Below, in pieces: positions 46,271 through 55,633 of a stretch of DNA of 64,000 bases. The DNA lies in contig OY969905.1 of NCBI GenBank assembly GCA_963704455.1, positions 2,604,001 through 2,668,000 on the forward strand, in the 5' to 3' direction. A program made the translations under genes and the position numbers. A model generated the notes under the pieces. The model saw only the letters and a program-made list of their open reading frames with translations, made no database searches and was not told where the DNA came from. Each line of letters opens with the position of its first letter. Positions within the stretch are counted from its first letter, which is position 1. This DNA is from DASTCZ01 sp963704455. Lineage in GTDB: Bacteria; Acidobacteriota; Terriglobia; Acidiferrales; UBA7541.

Positions 46271-47281
46271 ATGAAAACCAAGCTCTCATTGCATAACCTT
46301 CGCAGGCTGCTCTTTGCCGCAGCCATCATCACGATTTCCGCCGGACTCTGCCTCGGCGCGCTGCCCGTCTCAGCTCAAGACGCACCGCCGCCGCCGCCGC
46401 CGCAGCAGCAACAGCAGCAGACCGGCCAACAGCAGCAACAGGCGCCGCCGCCCCCATCTCGACAAATGGGTCAGCAGCAGGCCGGGCCGCCGCCGGAAGA
46501 CCAAATTCCCATTCCACCGGTGCTCAATCTTCCCGCGGGCACGCTCATCCAAATTCGCGTCAATAACCAGCTTTCCAGCGAGCACAATCAAGTCGGCGAC
46601 CGCTTCAGTGCATCGCTCGAGCAGCCGCTCATCGCCAACGGTTGGGTTGTCGCGCGCCGCGGACAGCTTCTCACCGGCCGCGTAGTCTCCGTGAAAAAAG
46701 CGGGATTCATCGGCGGCGCCTCGCAACTCGGTGTGGAAATTGTCGAGCTCACTTGCGTTGACGGCCAGATCATCCCCATCCACACATCGCTCGTACAGTC
46801 CTCCGGCGGCACGGTGTATGGACGCGACGCCGCAACCGTCGTCGGCACCACCGGACTCGGCGCCATCATCGGCGGCGCCGCGGAAGGCGGAGGCGGCGCG
46901 GCTGTCGGCGCGGGCATCGGCGCGGGCGCGGGCATTCTTGCCGTGCTCACCACGCGCGGACGCCCCACGATTCTCTTCCCCGAATCCAGGCTGACGTTCC
47001 GCCTGGAAGGCCCGCTCGATATTTCCACCGAGCGCGGCTCGGTTGCATTCCAGCCGGTCGGCCAGGACGATTATCCGCAGGATCAGGATCGCTACGCCCA
47101 GCGCCAGCAACTCGTTCACCGCCCGGTTTACGGCCCCGGGTACGGCCCTGAATATGCGTATCCTTACGTTCCGTATAACTACGCGCTCTATCCATATTAC
47201 TGGAGCCCCTATCCCTACTTCGGCTTCTACGGTGGATACGGATTCCGCGGTGGATTCCGCGGCGGCCGTCGCTTCCGGTAA
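46271..47281 (+). CDS. Exported Pro/Gln-rich protein with glycine zipper and aromatic tail
   Basis: A 336-residue protein with GGAG five bases upstream of ATG. Signal peptide: residues 1-36 (ending VSAQ). Residues 37-80 are a Pro/Gln low-complexity linker. A beta-rich domain follows (AGTLIQIRVNNQLSSEHN, VARRGQLLTGRVVSVKKAG), then a glycine zipper (GLGAIIGGAAEGGGGAAVGAG) that may insert in a membrane, and a C-terminus rich in Tyr, Gly and Arg (YPYVPYNYALYPYY). Similar BON-less envelope proteins occur in Acidobacteriota; function unknown. Confidence 0.72.
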   Translation: MKTKLSLHNLRRLLFAAAIITISAGLCLGALPVSAQDAPPPPPPQQQQQQTGQQQQQAPPPPSRQMGQQQAGPPPEDQIPIPPVLNLPAGTLIQIRVNNQLSSEHNQVGDRFSASLEQPLIANGWVVARRGQLLTGRVVSVKKAGFIGGASQLGVEIVELTCVDGQIIPIHTSLVQSSGGTVYGRDAATVVGTTGLGAIIGGAAEGGGGAAVGAGIGAGAGILAVLTTRGRPTILFPESRLTFRLEGPLDISTERGSVAFQPVGQDDYPQDQDRYAQRQQLVHRPVYGPGYGPEYAYPYVPYNYALYPYYWSPYPYFGFYGGYGFRGGFRGGRRFR

Positions 47282-47353
47282 TTTCGGTCGGCGTCTCTCG
47301 TGTGGCGCCGGGCGTTAGCCTGGCACTCTGACGCACCAATCGCTTTCATCTCA

Positions 47354-47395
47354 AACGAAACGGCCCGGCAAAATCGCCGGGCCGTTTCGTTTTTT
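47354..47395 (+). terminator. Strong intrinsic terminator between convergent genes
   Basis: A perfect 16-bp stem (arms 47354-47369 and 47376-47391, GC-rich core CGGCCCGGC) with a 6-base loop, ending in TTTTTT on the plus strand. It terminates the exported-protein gene and may also stop the convergent HD-GYP transcript. Confidence 0.92.
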
Positions 47396-47414
47396 CGAAT
47401 GCCTGCCTTGTGTT

Positions 47415-48374
47415 TTAAACCACGAGTTCGGGGATCTCCATCAGTCCAGCGGTGAACGCGTTCTGGAATGCCATCACTACTTTCGGATCAAAGTCTGTTC
47501 CCGCCCCCTTGGCGATCATTTCCTTCGCATCCAATGGCGATATCGCCTTCCGGTATGGCCGGTCGCTCGTTAGTGCGTCATACACGTCCGCCACCGAAAT
47601 GATCCGCGCCTCGATCGGAATATCTTCTCCGCGCGTCGGATGGTACCCCGACCCGTTGAATTTGTCGTGATGCGCCAGAATAATTGGGATCACCCGGCGT
47701 AATGTCCCGCCGACGGGTTCGAGTATCTCCACGCCTTTTTCCACATGCATCTGCACGTCCTCGAACTCTTCCTTCGTGAGCCGCGCCGCTTTGTAGAGAA
47801 GTTCCCGGCTGATGTCAATCTTTCCGATGTCGTGCAGCAGCGCCGCCGCGCGCACGTCTTCTAGACGTTCCTCGTTCATTCCCATGCTTTCCCCAATCTT
47901 CACCGCATAGATTGATACGCGATAAGAATGGTTCTGCGTGTATTTGTCCTTGGCAATGAACTGGCGCAGGATCAGCAGCACACCCTCATACGTCTGTTTC
48001 AATTCGCGCAGGTGCGTTTCTTTCCGGTCGAAGAGCGACCCCATCGCATACCCGGTTACGATCAGGGTCCCGCCCCATACCGCTATGTCCAGCCACTTGG
48101 AGTCCACGGGAAGCACGATCTTCGAAAAAGTGAACAGCACCGGGTTGAAGTACACCACCAGCACGACGAGACACACGCTTGCGATGGCCGTAAATGTCGC
48201 GTGCCGCCTCCCGTAGTAATACGCCGAGAACACCGTAGGTAACGCGTAGAACCCGAGCACAGCCCGATGCTGCGCCACCAGGTTGTTCAGTAAAAACGCA
48301 ATCAGAAACAGCGAAAGGATGAGCCACAGCTCGTGGTTCACTTGATGAAGACGTCGGAATACCTTGGAGCTCAT
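47415..48374 (-). CDS. Membrane HD-GYP-domain protein
   Basis: 319 residues: four or five membrane helices (about 15-115), a short coiled linker, then an HD-GYP domain. The metal pair is H181-D182 in LLHDIGKIDIS. HH at 235-236 (AHHDKFNGSGYHPTRGEDIP) and SVADVYDALTSDRPYRKAIS near 260 are canonical, but the GYP signature reads GYH (243-245) with proline one residue later. The domain hydrolyses c-di-GMP in active members; the altered signature leaves this open. The membrane part suggests signal input from the envelope. Confidence 0.88.
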   Translation of the reverse strand: MSSKVFRRLHQVNHELWLILSLFLIAFLLNNLVAQHRAVLGFYALPTVFSAYYYGRRHATFTAIASVCLVVLVVYFNPVLFTFSKIVLPVDSKWLDIAVWGGTLIVTGYAMGSLFDRKETHLRELKQTYEGVLLILRQFIAKDKYTQNHSYRVSIYAVKIGESMGMNEERLEDVRAAALLHDIGKIDISRELLYKAARLTKEEFEDVQMHVEKGVEILEPVGGTLRRVIPIILAHHDKFNGSGYHPTRGEDIPIEARIISVADVYDALTSDRPYRKAISPLDAKEMIAKGAGTDFDPKVVMAFQNAFTAGLMEIPELVV

Positions 48375-48622
48375 GGAAGGGGTCGCTCCTGTATGAATCC
48401 AGCTCGATTATTCTTCTTAATCGCAACGCTTACCGCCGTCTAATCTAGCCGTTTCGTTGCGAGGCTGTAGCCTAAGTGTCCATTGTGGAGACTATATCCC
48501 CCTGGTACAACAGCGAGCCTGCTGAAGGTTGTCGTGATGCGCTATAGTCGAATCTTATACATACAAAAATGTGTAATTTCCTGCTGATTTCCCGCCGCTT
48601 TGGATGGGGATTTGTTGCCGCG

Positions 48623-49261
48623 CTACGCGCCCGCAAGTGTCATCCACGCCGCCAGCACAGCCATCTTTTGATCCGCCGTCCACGGCGCGCCCATCCTTTT
48701 ACCCATCCCCGCAATCGTGTGCTTTGCGCGCGCCGCATCTTTACCCAATACAAGTTTCGCCTGCTCGTCCAACTCTTTCTCGCGTACTCCCAACACTCGC
48801 CACCCCAGACGCTCGCATGCATCCTGAAAAACGTGACGGAAGAAAATCCCCTCCGCAGTGTGGATCAACGGATGCGCCGCCAGAATTTGCGCCAACCCCG
48901 GCATCGGCCGCCCTTGCCCGGTCAGCACCGCGCATCCCGTCACCGTGTACCCGCGCGCATTCAATTCTTGCCCCATTTTGTGCAGCGCCGCGGCCGCCAT
49001 TTTCTGGCCGATCGCCGCGCACTCCGCCAGGTATTTTTCCGCTGCGGGAATCTTCCATTCCTCCACATGGTGATAAGGCTGCACCGCCCCGCGTATCCCT
49101 TCGCCGCACATCGCCGGATCAACCACGCTCACCCGCTCGCGTGCCAACACCACCGGTTCAACTCTGCGCCGCGCGCTGCGGCGCGAAGATGCCTCTATAC
49201 CTACGGCTACCACCGCGGCCCAGCCCGAGTGCGCTCGCACCCCAATCGCCGCCCGCTTCAT
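48623..49261 (-). CDS. Conserved hypothetical protein, 212 residues
   Basis: The start is placed at the ATG at 49261 (MKRAAIGVRAHSGWAAVVAVG), because the upstream extension of the frame to 49567 is low-complexity basic sequence. The protein opens with a beta strand that carries a small Gly/Ser-rich turn, continues with PVVLARERVSVVDPAM, QPYHHVEEW, then a long helical part and HPLIHTAEGIFFRHVF. This pattern recurs in acidobacterial hypothetical proteins; I know no function. No signal peptide or membrane helix. Confidence 0.6.
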   Translation of the reverse strand: MKRAAIGVRAHSGWAAVVAVGIEASSRRSARRRVEPVVLARERVSVVDPAMCGEGIRGAVQPYHHVEEWKIPAAEKYLAECAAIGQKMAAAALHKMGQELNARGYTVTGCAVLTGQGRPMPGLAQILAAHPLIHTAEGIFFRHVFQDACERLGWRVLGVREKELDEQAKLVLGKDAARAKHTIAGMGKRMGAPWTADQKMAVLAAWMTLAGA

Positions 49262-49505
49262 CGCACCCTGCTTCGTCGCCTGAATTTCATTGCGACTCGA
49301 TTTATTGCAAATTGTTTCATTTTGACCCGTCCCATCGCATCTCCTTCTACGCTCCCATCTGGCGCCGCGCAACCTCGATCTCTTTCGTCCCCCCGACTGG
49401 CCTTGTCGTCCTGGCCTCTGTTGCGTCCAAGAGCACGTACCGTTGCGTCGAACGGCCGCATCTCCTAACATTTTTGTGCACCAGTCCGGCACAAGGACGA
49501 TTGCA

Positions 49506-50657
49506 ATGCGCGCAACGGAACACCCAGAGAACCCAGCTGATCCCAACGAGAGTCCTTTCCCTTCCACCTCCGTTGGAATTGACAGGGATGAACTCTGGAA
49601 AGGGTTTCGACGCAGCGAGCGAGTCCGGCTCGAGATGTCCGTTGACGTTTACATCATTGAAAACGATGAGACAATCTTCGAGCAAGCTACGACCCTGAAT
49701 GTCAGCGCTCACGGCGGGCTCCTCATTCTCAACACCCCGGTAAAACTTGGCCAACGGGTTCGTCTAATCAATCCGCAAGCCAACAAGAGAATTGAAGGCC
49801 ATGTCAATCGCGTCATCATGCGACACCCGGCCGGCGGCGTCCAGGTAGGCATTGAATTTGTAGTCATGTCGCCGGATTTTTGGGATATCCCTTCCCCTCC
49901 GGCGGACTGGGATCCGAATTGGGCTCCTGCGCCCGAACGAAAGCGTCCGCCAACGCCTCCTTGGGAGTTACAAGAACATGTCGCCGAAGTGCTGTATAGG
50001 GAGTCGATTCAGGAGGTAATTCGGGAGCAAAAGGAGTCTGTCGCAGTCGCCCCCCCCGCTGCCAAACCCAACGGCGTTCGTGTTTCCAAGTCGTTGGTTC
50101 TCTTGGCTGTCTCGGCAGCTTTTTTCACTCTTTGGACGGTCGAGGCGCGGAGATCGAGCGTTGCCGGCTTGGCAGTCAGCGAGAGGTTTTCGCCTGTTGG
50201 CGTCTTGCCCGAAGATGCCCGCCTGATTCCGGGGATCAATCGCTCCCGGATCGCTACGGCGGACGATTTCGATTCAGACGCTGTTACCTGGCTGCGCGGT
50301 CTTGGCCGGCAAATTAGCGGCAAAATCCCTGGTGTTTTTTTCGGCTCCTTCGAGTCCAATGCTTATGTCCTGGTGGGGAAAGCGAATGAGCGGCGTGTTG
50401 TGATCCTAGCTGGTGGAGAACTTCGCTACAATGCCGAGTACCCAGTTGTCGCGATTGCTGCCCGCGTACCCAAGGAGTTGATTCAGAAAATCAGTTGGGC
50501 CGACCCTTCTCCACCGGAATCCGACGGCGACGGACTTCTCATCGTGCGCGCCGCCGATGCTCCCGCCTCGAGCGTTGTCCTCTTTCTTCGAGGAACCCAG
50601 GTCGTATCCGCAAATCCGTCCGACTACCGCCAGGTATTTACGGGCCAACATCCCTGA
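49506..50657 (+). CDS. PilZ-domain membrane protein
   Basis: 383 residues from the ATG at 49506. The PilZ domain (about 30-130) contains the c-di-GMP contacts RRSER (35-39) and NVSAHGG (65-71, the D/NxSxxG motif), followed by LGQRVRLINPQANKRIEGHV and GGVQVGIEFV. A Pro-rich linker leads to one membrane helix near residue 200 (SLVLLAVSAAFFTLWTV), and a periplasmic C-terminal domain of about 170 residues of unknown type. It probably transmits c-di-GMP signals across the membrane. Neighbours are an HD-GYP gene and minor pilins. Confidence 0.85.
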   Translation: MRATEHPENPADPNESPFPSTSVGIDRDELWKGFRRSERVRLEMSVDVYIIENDETIFEQATTLNVSAHGGLLILNTPVKLGQRVRLINPQANKRIEGHVNRVIMRHPAGGVQVGIEFVVMSPDFWDIPSPPADWDPNWAPAPERKRPPTPPWELQEHVAEVLYRESIQEVIREQKESVAVAPPAAKPNGVRVSKSLVLLAVSAAFFTLWTVEARRSSVAGLAVSERFSPVGVLPEDARLIPGINRSRIATADDFDSDAVTWLRGLGRQISGKIPGVFFGSFESNAYVLVGKANERRVVILAGGELRYNAEYPVVAIAARVPKELIQKISWADPSPPESDGDGLLIVRAADAPASSVVLFLRGTQVVSANPSDYRQVFTGQHP

Positions 50658-50991
50658 ATCCCATCCCACGGGGTCCGCCTGTTCCTCTCCGGCCCGAGGC
50701 GGTTTTTCCCACCTAACTCCTGCAGGTTCCCGCTGTGTTCCAATATGTTACAAAACTTCACCTAAATACATTTCAACCGCGAAACTCTCTGTCCTCAGCG
50801 GAGCTAAACTCAATCAATTCAGTGGGTTGGCCAGTACTACCTTCGGAACATGGCGTGCCACTTCGATACATAGGCGTAGGGGTTCGTGCGTTTAGCTCGG
50901 GGCACTTCGATGGCCCGACCCGCTGTTTGCACCGCCTCCCTACCATTGGAATGAGATGCGACCTGTACGGACACACGAGCCCTGCCCCCCC
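50658..50991. other. Intergenic region before the minor pilin operon
   Basis: 334 bases. It begins with a hairpin (CCGCCT at 50675-50680 pairing with AGGCGG at 50697-50702, then TTTTT), a likely terminator for the PilZ gene. The remainder should hold the pilin operon promoter, but I see no convincing consensus. Confidence 0.45.
50675..50707 (+). terminator. Probable terminator of the PilZ gene
   Basis: A 6-bp GC-rich stem (CCGCCT/AGGCGG) with a 16-base loop followed by five T. Confidence 0.5.
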
Positions 50992-51558
50992 ATGAACACT
51001 CCAAAATCCTTTGCAGGATCAGCGGGGTTTTCGTTGATGGAACTCAGCCTTGTGGTCGCAATTCTTTTGATACTTTTCGCCGTCGCGGTTCCCAATACCC
51101 TGCAAATGTTGCACGCCAATCGAGTGGCCGGCGAAGCGCAAGGCCTTGCGCGCCAGCTTTCGCTTGCACGTCAGCGCGCAGGTGCGGATTTCACATGGGC
51201 TCAGATCGCGCTTGACGCTACATCGTCGCCGACCTCCTACACCTTGCAGATTTGCAGCACGAAGGCGACTTCAAGTTGCACCGCATTTTCATCCGAAGGC
51301 GGGACGCAATACATCCTTACAGGCGTAACTCTGGGTTTCGGTTCCTCGAGCGGGGCGGCAGGAGATCAGATAACGAGGGCCCAGACCACGACGGTCACCT
51401 TCAACTCCAGAGGGATTCCAATTGACAGCGGTGGATCACCTACAGCAAACGACACGATTTATTTGACCGATGATCAAGGCAACGCCTGCGCAGTGAGCGT
51501 GACCTTAAGCGGGCGCGTTAACGTCTGGCACTACAACAACGGGTGGGAATCCCAATGA
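50992..51558 (+). CDS. FimT/GspH-like minor pilin
   Basis: A 188-residue type IV pilin-like protein. The prepilin cleavage and methylation site GFSLMEL (G at -1, F at +1, E at +5) opens a hydrophobic helix (LSLVVAILLILFAVAVPNTL). Then comes a GspH-type region: ARQLSLARQRAGADF, TVTFNSRGIPIDSGG and VSVTLSGRVNVWHYN. Such minor pilins prime assembly of the pilus tip. First gene of a four-gene cluster; its stop overlaps the next start (ATGA at 51555). Confidence 0.85.
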   Translation: MNTPKSFAGSAGFSLMELSLVVAILLILFAVAVPNTLQMLHANRVAGEAQGLARQLSLARQRAGADFTWAQIALDATSSPTSYTLQICSTKATSSCTAFSSEGGTQYILTGVTLGFGSSSGAAGDQITRAQTTTVTFNSRGIPIDSGGSPTANDTIYLTDDQGNACAVSVTLSGRVNVWHYNNGWESQ

Positions 51559-52097
51559 TCACCCTGGCGTGCAATCGGCTGCCCCGCCATCGCAAAGCGG
51601 AGCGCGGCGTCACTCTTATCGAAACGATGATCGCTTCTGTCATCTTGATGATAGGAATTGGCGGACTCTTAAGCCTCCTAACCGTCGCGGTGTCGCAGGA
51701 TTCTGGTCAAGGTGATATTGCGACGCGCGCCGCGGTTTATGCTCAGGGCAAAATGGAGCAGCTTCTCGCACTCTCGTTCAACGATGGCGCGTCGAACACA
51801 ACCGTCTATCCCACCACTTCCTCCGGTGGCACCGGTCTCGGTGGTCTCATGGGGGGCAGCGCCACGGTCGGCGGCATCAATACGGCTTCTCCGGTCACAA
51901 ATTATGTGGACTATCTGGACGCCGACGCTCTGCAAACCTCCGCGGTTGGCGCCAACTTTATGCGCCAGTGGACCATTTCGACGAACGGCGCGGGAAATCT
52001 GAAAACGATCACTGTGCTCACGACGGTTGTGAACTGGACGGGGCGCGGATTGGCGCCCTCCACCCGGCTGGTTTGCACTAAGTCAAACAACCAATAG
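51555..52097 (+). CDS. PilV-like minor pilin
   Basis: A 180-residue protein with a short basic leader and prepilin site RGVTLIETMIAS (G-1, V+1, E+5), then a hydrophobic helix (VILMIGIGGLLSLLTVAV). The body contains AAVYAQGKMEQLLALSF, typical of PilV-type proteins. It probably forms part of the tip complex with its neighbours. Start chosen at 51555 because it overlaps the upstream stop. Confidence 0.8.
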   Translation: MITLACNRLPRHRKAERGVTLIETMIASVILMIGIGGLLSLLTVAVSQDSGQGDIATRAAVYAQGKMEQLLALSFNDGASNTTVYPTTSSGGTGLGGLMGGSATVGGINTASPVTNYVDYLDADALQTSAVGANFMRQWTISTNGAGNLKTITVLTTVVNWTGRGLAPSTRLVCTKSNNQ

Positions 52098-52105
52098 GAC
52101 TTCTA

Positions 52106-53008
52106 ATGCCCTCGGCATCTCGAAAAATCGAAAGGGGATTCTCGCTGCTGGAACTCATGGCCAGCTTGTCCATATTTCTGGTCATTGCCGCGGCAGTGTT
52201 CGAGGTGCTCGTCTACTACCAGCAAAACTATCAGCGCACGCAGTTGACCGTGGACATGCACGACTCTTTGCGTGGCGCCATTGACATGCTTACGCAAGAA
52301 ATCGGACAGGCTGGTTTGTTGTCGTCCAACTCGAACCAGGTAACAACCCTCGGAGAGGCGGTTACCGCTGGTATCACTGGTCAAAGTGTGACCTTTACTT
52401 CCGCATCTAGCATTTTTGTCGGCGAACAACTGCTGGTGGACACCGGCTTCAACCAGGAATTGGTGGCGGTCACATCCGTCACCTTAAACAATGTCACGGG
52501 TATCTTCGCGAAGAACCACAGCAACGGCGCGGCCATCAATGTACTGGGCGTCTTCCCCCAGGGCGTCTTGAGCTCCTCCACAGCCAACCAATTGCAACTC
52601 GTGGGCGACATCAACGGCGATGGCACCCTCGTTTATGTCGAATATGACTGCAATAACCAGGCGCCGGGCCCCGGCACTCTCACGCGCTCGGTCACTCCTA
52701 TCAGCGCGCCCTCGAAGAACGCCGCCAGCATCTTGCTCGACAAAGTCATGCCCAATCCGGGGGGAACGCCTTGCTTCCAGTATCCCTCGCCGCTCCCTTC
52801 CGCCGCCGGCTTCACATTTGTCCCTCAGGTCGGCGTCACTCTCACTGTGCAGAGCTCTTCGCTCGACCCCGTCACCCAAACATATTTAACGATCACCAAG
52901 CAAGCCTTAGACCTGATGCCGCGCAACGTTCAGATGGGTTTGGCAATGGCAAATTCCGGCGTGACCTCCAGTTTGCAGCCCGCTCCGCCCGGCATTCCTT
53001 TCCCTTAA
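52106..53008 (+). CDS. PilW-like minor pilin
   Basis: A 300-residue protein with prepilin site GFSLLELMAS and helix LSIFLVIAAAVFEVLVYY. The stretch RTQLTVDMHDSLRGAIDMLTQEIGQAGL, split after residue 56, is characteristic of PilW-type pilins (long helix, then 'EIGQAG'). The C-terminal 200 residues are beta-rich and variable. Eight bases separate it from the pilV-like stop. AGGA lies upstream of the ATG. Confidence 0.85.
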   Translation: MPSASRKIERGFSLLELMASLSIFLVIAAAVFEVLVYYQQNYQRTQLTVDMHDSLRGAIDMLTQEIGQAGLLSSNSNQVTTLGEAVTAGITGQSVTFTSASSIFVGEQLLVDTGFNQELVAVTSVTLNNVTGIFAKNHSNGAAINVLGVFPQGVLSSSTANQLQLVGDINGDGTLVYVEYDCNNQAPGPGTLTRSVTPISAPSKNAASILLDKVMPNPGGTPCFQYPSPLPSAAGFTFVPQVGVTLTVQSSSLDPVTQTYLTITKQALDLMPRNVQMGLAMANSGVTSSLQPAPPGIPFP

Positions 53009-53044
53009 CGAAATGCCGCGCCAAAAATCATCTACGACAAAAGG

Positions 53045-54529
53045 ATGAATTTGACTGGAATTCACATCGCGACGCACCTAAACAGAGCGAACCGCCAACG
53101 CGGCGTCGCATTGTTGTTCGCCCTGTTGATCCTCATGGTGCTTACTGTCTTGGCCGCGGCGATCCTTTTCGCCGCTCAGACGGAAACCTGGTCCACCCTG
53201 AATTACCAGCGGATGCTTCAGGCCAGATACGCTGCCGAAGCGGGCGCGCAAAATACTTTGAACTGGCTTCTCTACAACTACACGCCCCCAACCAGCATGT
53301 CGGCTTACGATCTCACACAGTATCCCGTCCAGGATTCCGCCTCGCACAATCCCATCATCCTTTCCGCGATGATGGGGGTGTCGCCAAACTATCCCGACTC
53401 CTTCGTCCAAAGCGCCTTCAGCGCCGCATTGAAAGACGCATCCGTTCCCGGCCTCGGCGTCCCCGCAAGCTATGAGGTCACCGCCAAACTCCTCAGCATG
53501 CAGCCCGGCGCGGCCGCACTTACCGGCATTTCAGGAATTCCGCAAACGTGGGAGATCACCGCGCAAGGAAATGTGCCCGGCCTGCGCAACGCGCAGGTGC
53601 AAGTCGTCATGCGCATTCAGCGCCCCGGCACGCCTATTTTCAATTACGGCGCGGCTGGCCTCGGCTCCATTTGCCAGACTGTTGGTCTCTACGGGGGCTT
53701 CGTGGACTCTTGGAATTCCGCCGCGGGTCCGTACGCGTCCACGCATCAGAGTACAGGCGGAAACATCGCCGCCAACGGCAACGTGACTGTGAATGTAGGT
53801 TTCTCACAAGTCGGCGGCACAATTTCGAATTCCTCCAACACGAATGTCGGCGCCTGCCCCGTCAACGGCATCACCAACAATGTGGGCGGCACTCCCTGGA
53901 GCGGACTGCAGGGCATTTCGCAACCCCTGGTCTATCCAAATCCACCGGCGCCCAATCCCACCACGCCTACCACGAGTCTCAATTCGTCCAACAATGTTTG
54001 TTGGAGCGGCCCGGGTTGCACAGTCATCGCCGGGCCCGCCATTCAAATTGCTCCGGGCACCTACGGAAATTTGACGACGAATTCCAAAATTCACCTCTCT
54101 GCCGGAACCTATAATTTCAATTCGATTAGCATGACCGGCGGCTCGATAACACTCGATTCTGTACCCGTGATTATTAATTTGGGCGGCAACGGCCTCAGCC
54201 CCGGTCAAGCGCTGTTTGCGTCCACCTCGACGACCGCCATCAACAGCGGCGGCGTTCCGGCCAATCTCCAAATCATTTCCGCCGCCGGTCCTGGTTACTC
54301 ACCGCCGCCCAATATCAACATGAACTCCTCTTCGGCGATGTACGCCGTGGTTTACGCTCCCAACGCGCACGTGCGCATACTCGGCAGCTCCCAATTTTTG
54401 GGCGCCGCAATCGGCGAACAGGTTTCAATCCACAACACCGGCGGCTTTTCCTACGACACCGCATTGCAAAATAATTTCCTTCAGGCCGGCCCCTACTACC
54501 AAATCTCCTTTAGCTGGAGCAAGTTCTAA
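53045..54529 (+). CDS. PilX-like pilus assembly protein with long beta-rich C-terminus
   Basis: 494 residues. The N-terminus has the PilX signature RGVALLFALLILMVLTVLA followed by MLQARYAAEAGAQNTLNWLL. After residue 120 comes a large Asn/Ser/Gly-rich beta region with N-I-A-A-N-G-N-V-T-V-type repeats and a C-terminal segment resembling a right-handed beta structure (YAVVYAPNAHVRILGSSQFLG), far longer than a classical PilX. It may form an adhesive tip. The main pilin and the motor ATPases are not in the window. Confidence 0.78.
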   Translation: MNLTGIHIATHLNRANRQRGVALLFALLILMVLTVLAAAILFAAQTETWSTLNYQRMLQARYAAEAGAQNTLNWLLYNYTPPTSMSAYDLTQYPVQDSASHNPIILSAMMGVSPNYPDSFVQSAFSAALKDASVPGLGVPASYEVTAKLLSMQPGAAALTGISGIPQTWEITAQGNVPGLRNAQVQVVMRIQRPGTPIFNYGAAGLGSICQTVGLYGGFVDSWNSAAGPYASTHQSTGGNIAANGNVTVNVGFSQVGGTISNSSNTNVGACPVNGITNNVGGTPWSGLQGISQPLVYPNPPAPNPTTPTTSLNSSNNVCWSGPGCTVIAGPAIQIAPGTYGNLTTNSKIHLSAGTYNFNSISMTGGSITLDSVPVIINLGGNGLSPGQALFASTSTTAINSGGVPANLQIISAAGPGYSPPPNINMNSSSAMYAVVYAPNAHVRILGSSQFLGAAIGEQVSIHNTGGFSYDTALQNNFLQAGPYYQISFSWSKF

Positions 54530-54608
54530 CCCGCGTTTTCTCCGCGCCCTTGCAGCCTGTCCGACGTGGCGGGCCTGTGCATTGAATTCCGTCATCCCCC
54601 GGAAACGG

Positions 54609-55379
54609 TCATTGCACTTGCGGGTCGCGCACAATCTCGCTATGAACCGCCGGTGCGCCTATATCAATCACTTTGTATTTTTCATCCATGTAAATCAGCC
54701 ACTGAGCTCCACCAACATCCATACTCACTTTGTTCAATTCCACATCCTCGCCTCGGATTTTGATCTTTTCCCCGCCCGCAAGTGCAATCTTCACTGTCGC
54801 GGAATCCCGCGCGCGGGGCGAAAGCACGCCAATACTGTCCGACCCGCACTGAAGTTTACCGTCCTTCGACGCGCAGGCCGTCGCCAGGTATCGCCAAACC
54901 AGGATTTCCTTGAGGGAGGAGAAGTTGCCATCAAAGATCTGAGTGGACACCGGAAGAACATAGGGCACGTCGCGCTTTTCCCCATTTGCCGCGGTGACGT
55001 GTTCCACGAGCAACTGGTCTTTCGGTTCCACGATGGCATCTTCCTTCACAGGGGAAATCATGCGCCAGATATAACGAATCAGGTTTCCCTCGGGCGTAAT
55101 CTGCATCTCGCAACTTTGCTCGGTTTTATTTTTCCCGTCATCCATCTTGATTTCCGCGCGGAGAATTCCCACATCCGGCCCTTGTTCCACTCGGAATGTC
55201 TCCGTGCCGATCCGTTTGCCCTCGAGAAAAATCCCGAAGCTCCCTGAATCCACCACTTGGCGAGAGGGAACGCCTCCCGCCTGCTGCCGCGCGTTCACCC
55301 GCCCTCCGGCATCTATTAGCATCGCGGCGCAAAACACGACCAGCACGACCATAACCCGCTTCATCGCCGTACGCTTCAT
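54609..55379 (-). CDS. Exported protein with DUF6134-like beta fold
   Basis: 256 residues from the ATG at 55379 (55364 is an alternative). The signal peptide MVVLVVFCAAMLIDAG is followed by VDSGSFGIFLEGKRIGTETFRVEQ, split near residue 40, then ITPEGNLIRYIWRM, QIFDGNFSSLKEILVWRYLA and VKIALAGGEKIKIRGEDVEL. The first motif is typical of a periplasmic beta-barrel-like family (DUF6134-like) of unknown function. It is convergent with the pilin operon and divergent from the defence cassette. Confidence 0.6.
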   Translation of the reverse strand: MKRTAMKRVMVVLVVFCAAMLIDAGGRVNARQQAGGVPSRQVVDSGSFGIFLEGKRIGTETFRVEQGPDVGILRAEIKMDDGKNKTEQSCEMQITPEGNLIRYIWRMISPVKEDAIVEPKDQLLVEHVTAANGEKRDVPYVLPVSTQIFDGNFSSLKEILVWRYLATACASKDGKLQCGSDSIGVLSPRARDSATVKIALAGGEKIKIRGEDVELNKVSMDVGGAQWLIYMDEKYKVIDIGAPAVHSEIVRDPQVQ

Positions 55380-55633
55380 GTCACCGCTTCCCATTGCATT
55401 CTCTTCTACGCTTCACGCCAATTCCTCGCAAGCCCCTCTCTTCCTTGACTTCCTTTACCACTCGATCAACGATCCGATCCCTTAACTGAGCGCTGCGAGA
55501 CCCTGTCGTCGAGCAGCGCGGAGAGCCGAGATAAATGTCGTCTGAGTCCCCATCTAACGTTTCTCGTCCTGCTCGGAAGTCTCCGGGTGCTCGCTCGTCC
55601 CCCGGCTCCCGCGCGCGCCACTCCCTCATCCCC

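Noticed and set aside
48569..49468. Plus-strand 299-codon frame
   Set aside because: Very rich in Pro, Arg and Ser; it is the shadow of the minus-strand gene at 48623-49261.
50870..50930. Sigma-54 promoter before the pilin operon
   Set aside because: TGG and TTTGCA are present, but the GG-to-GC spacing is 15 instead of 10.
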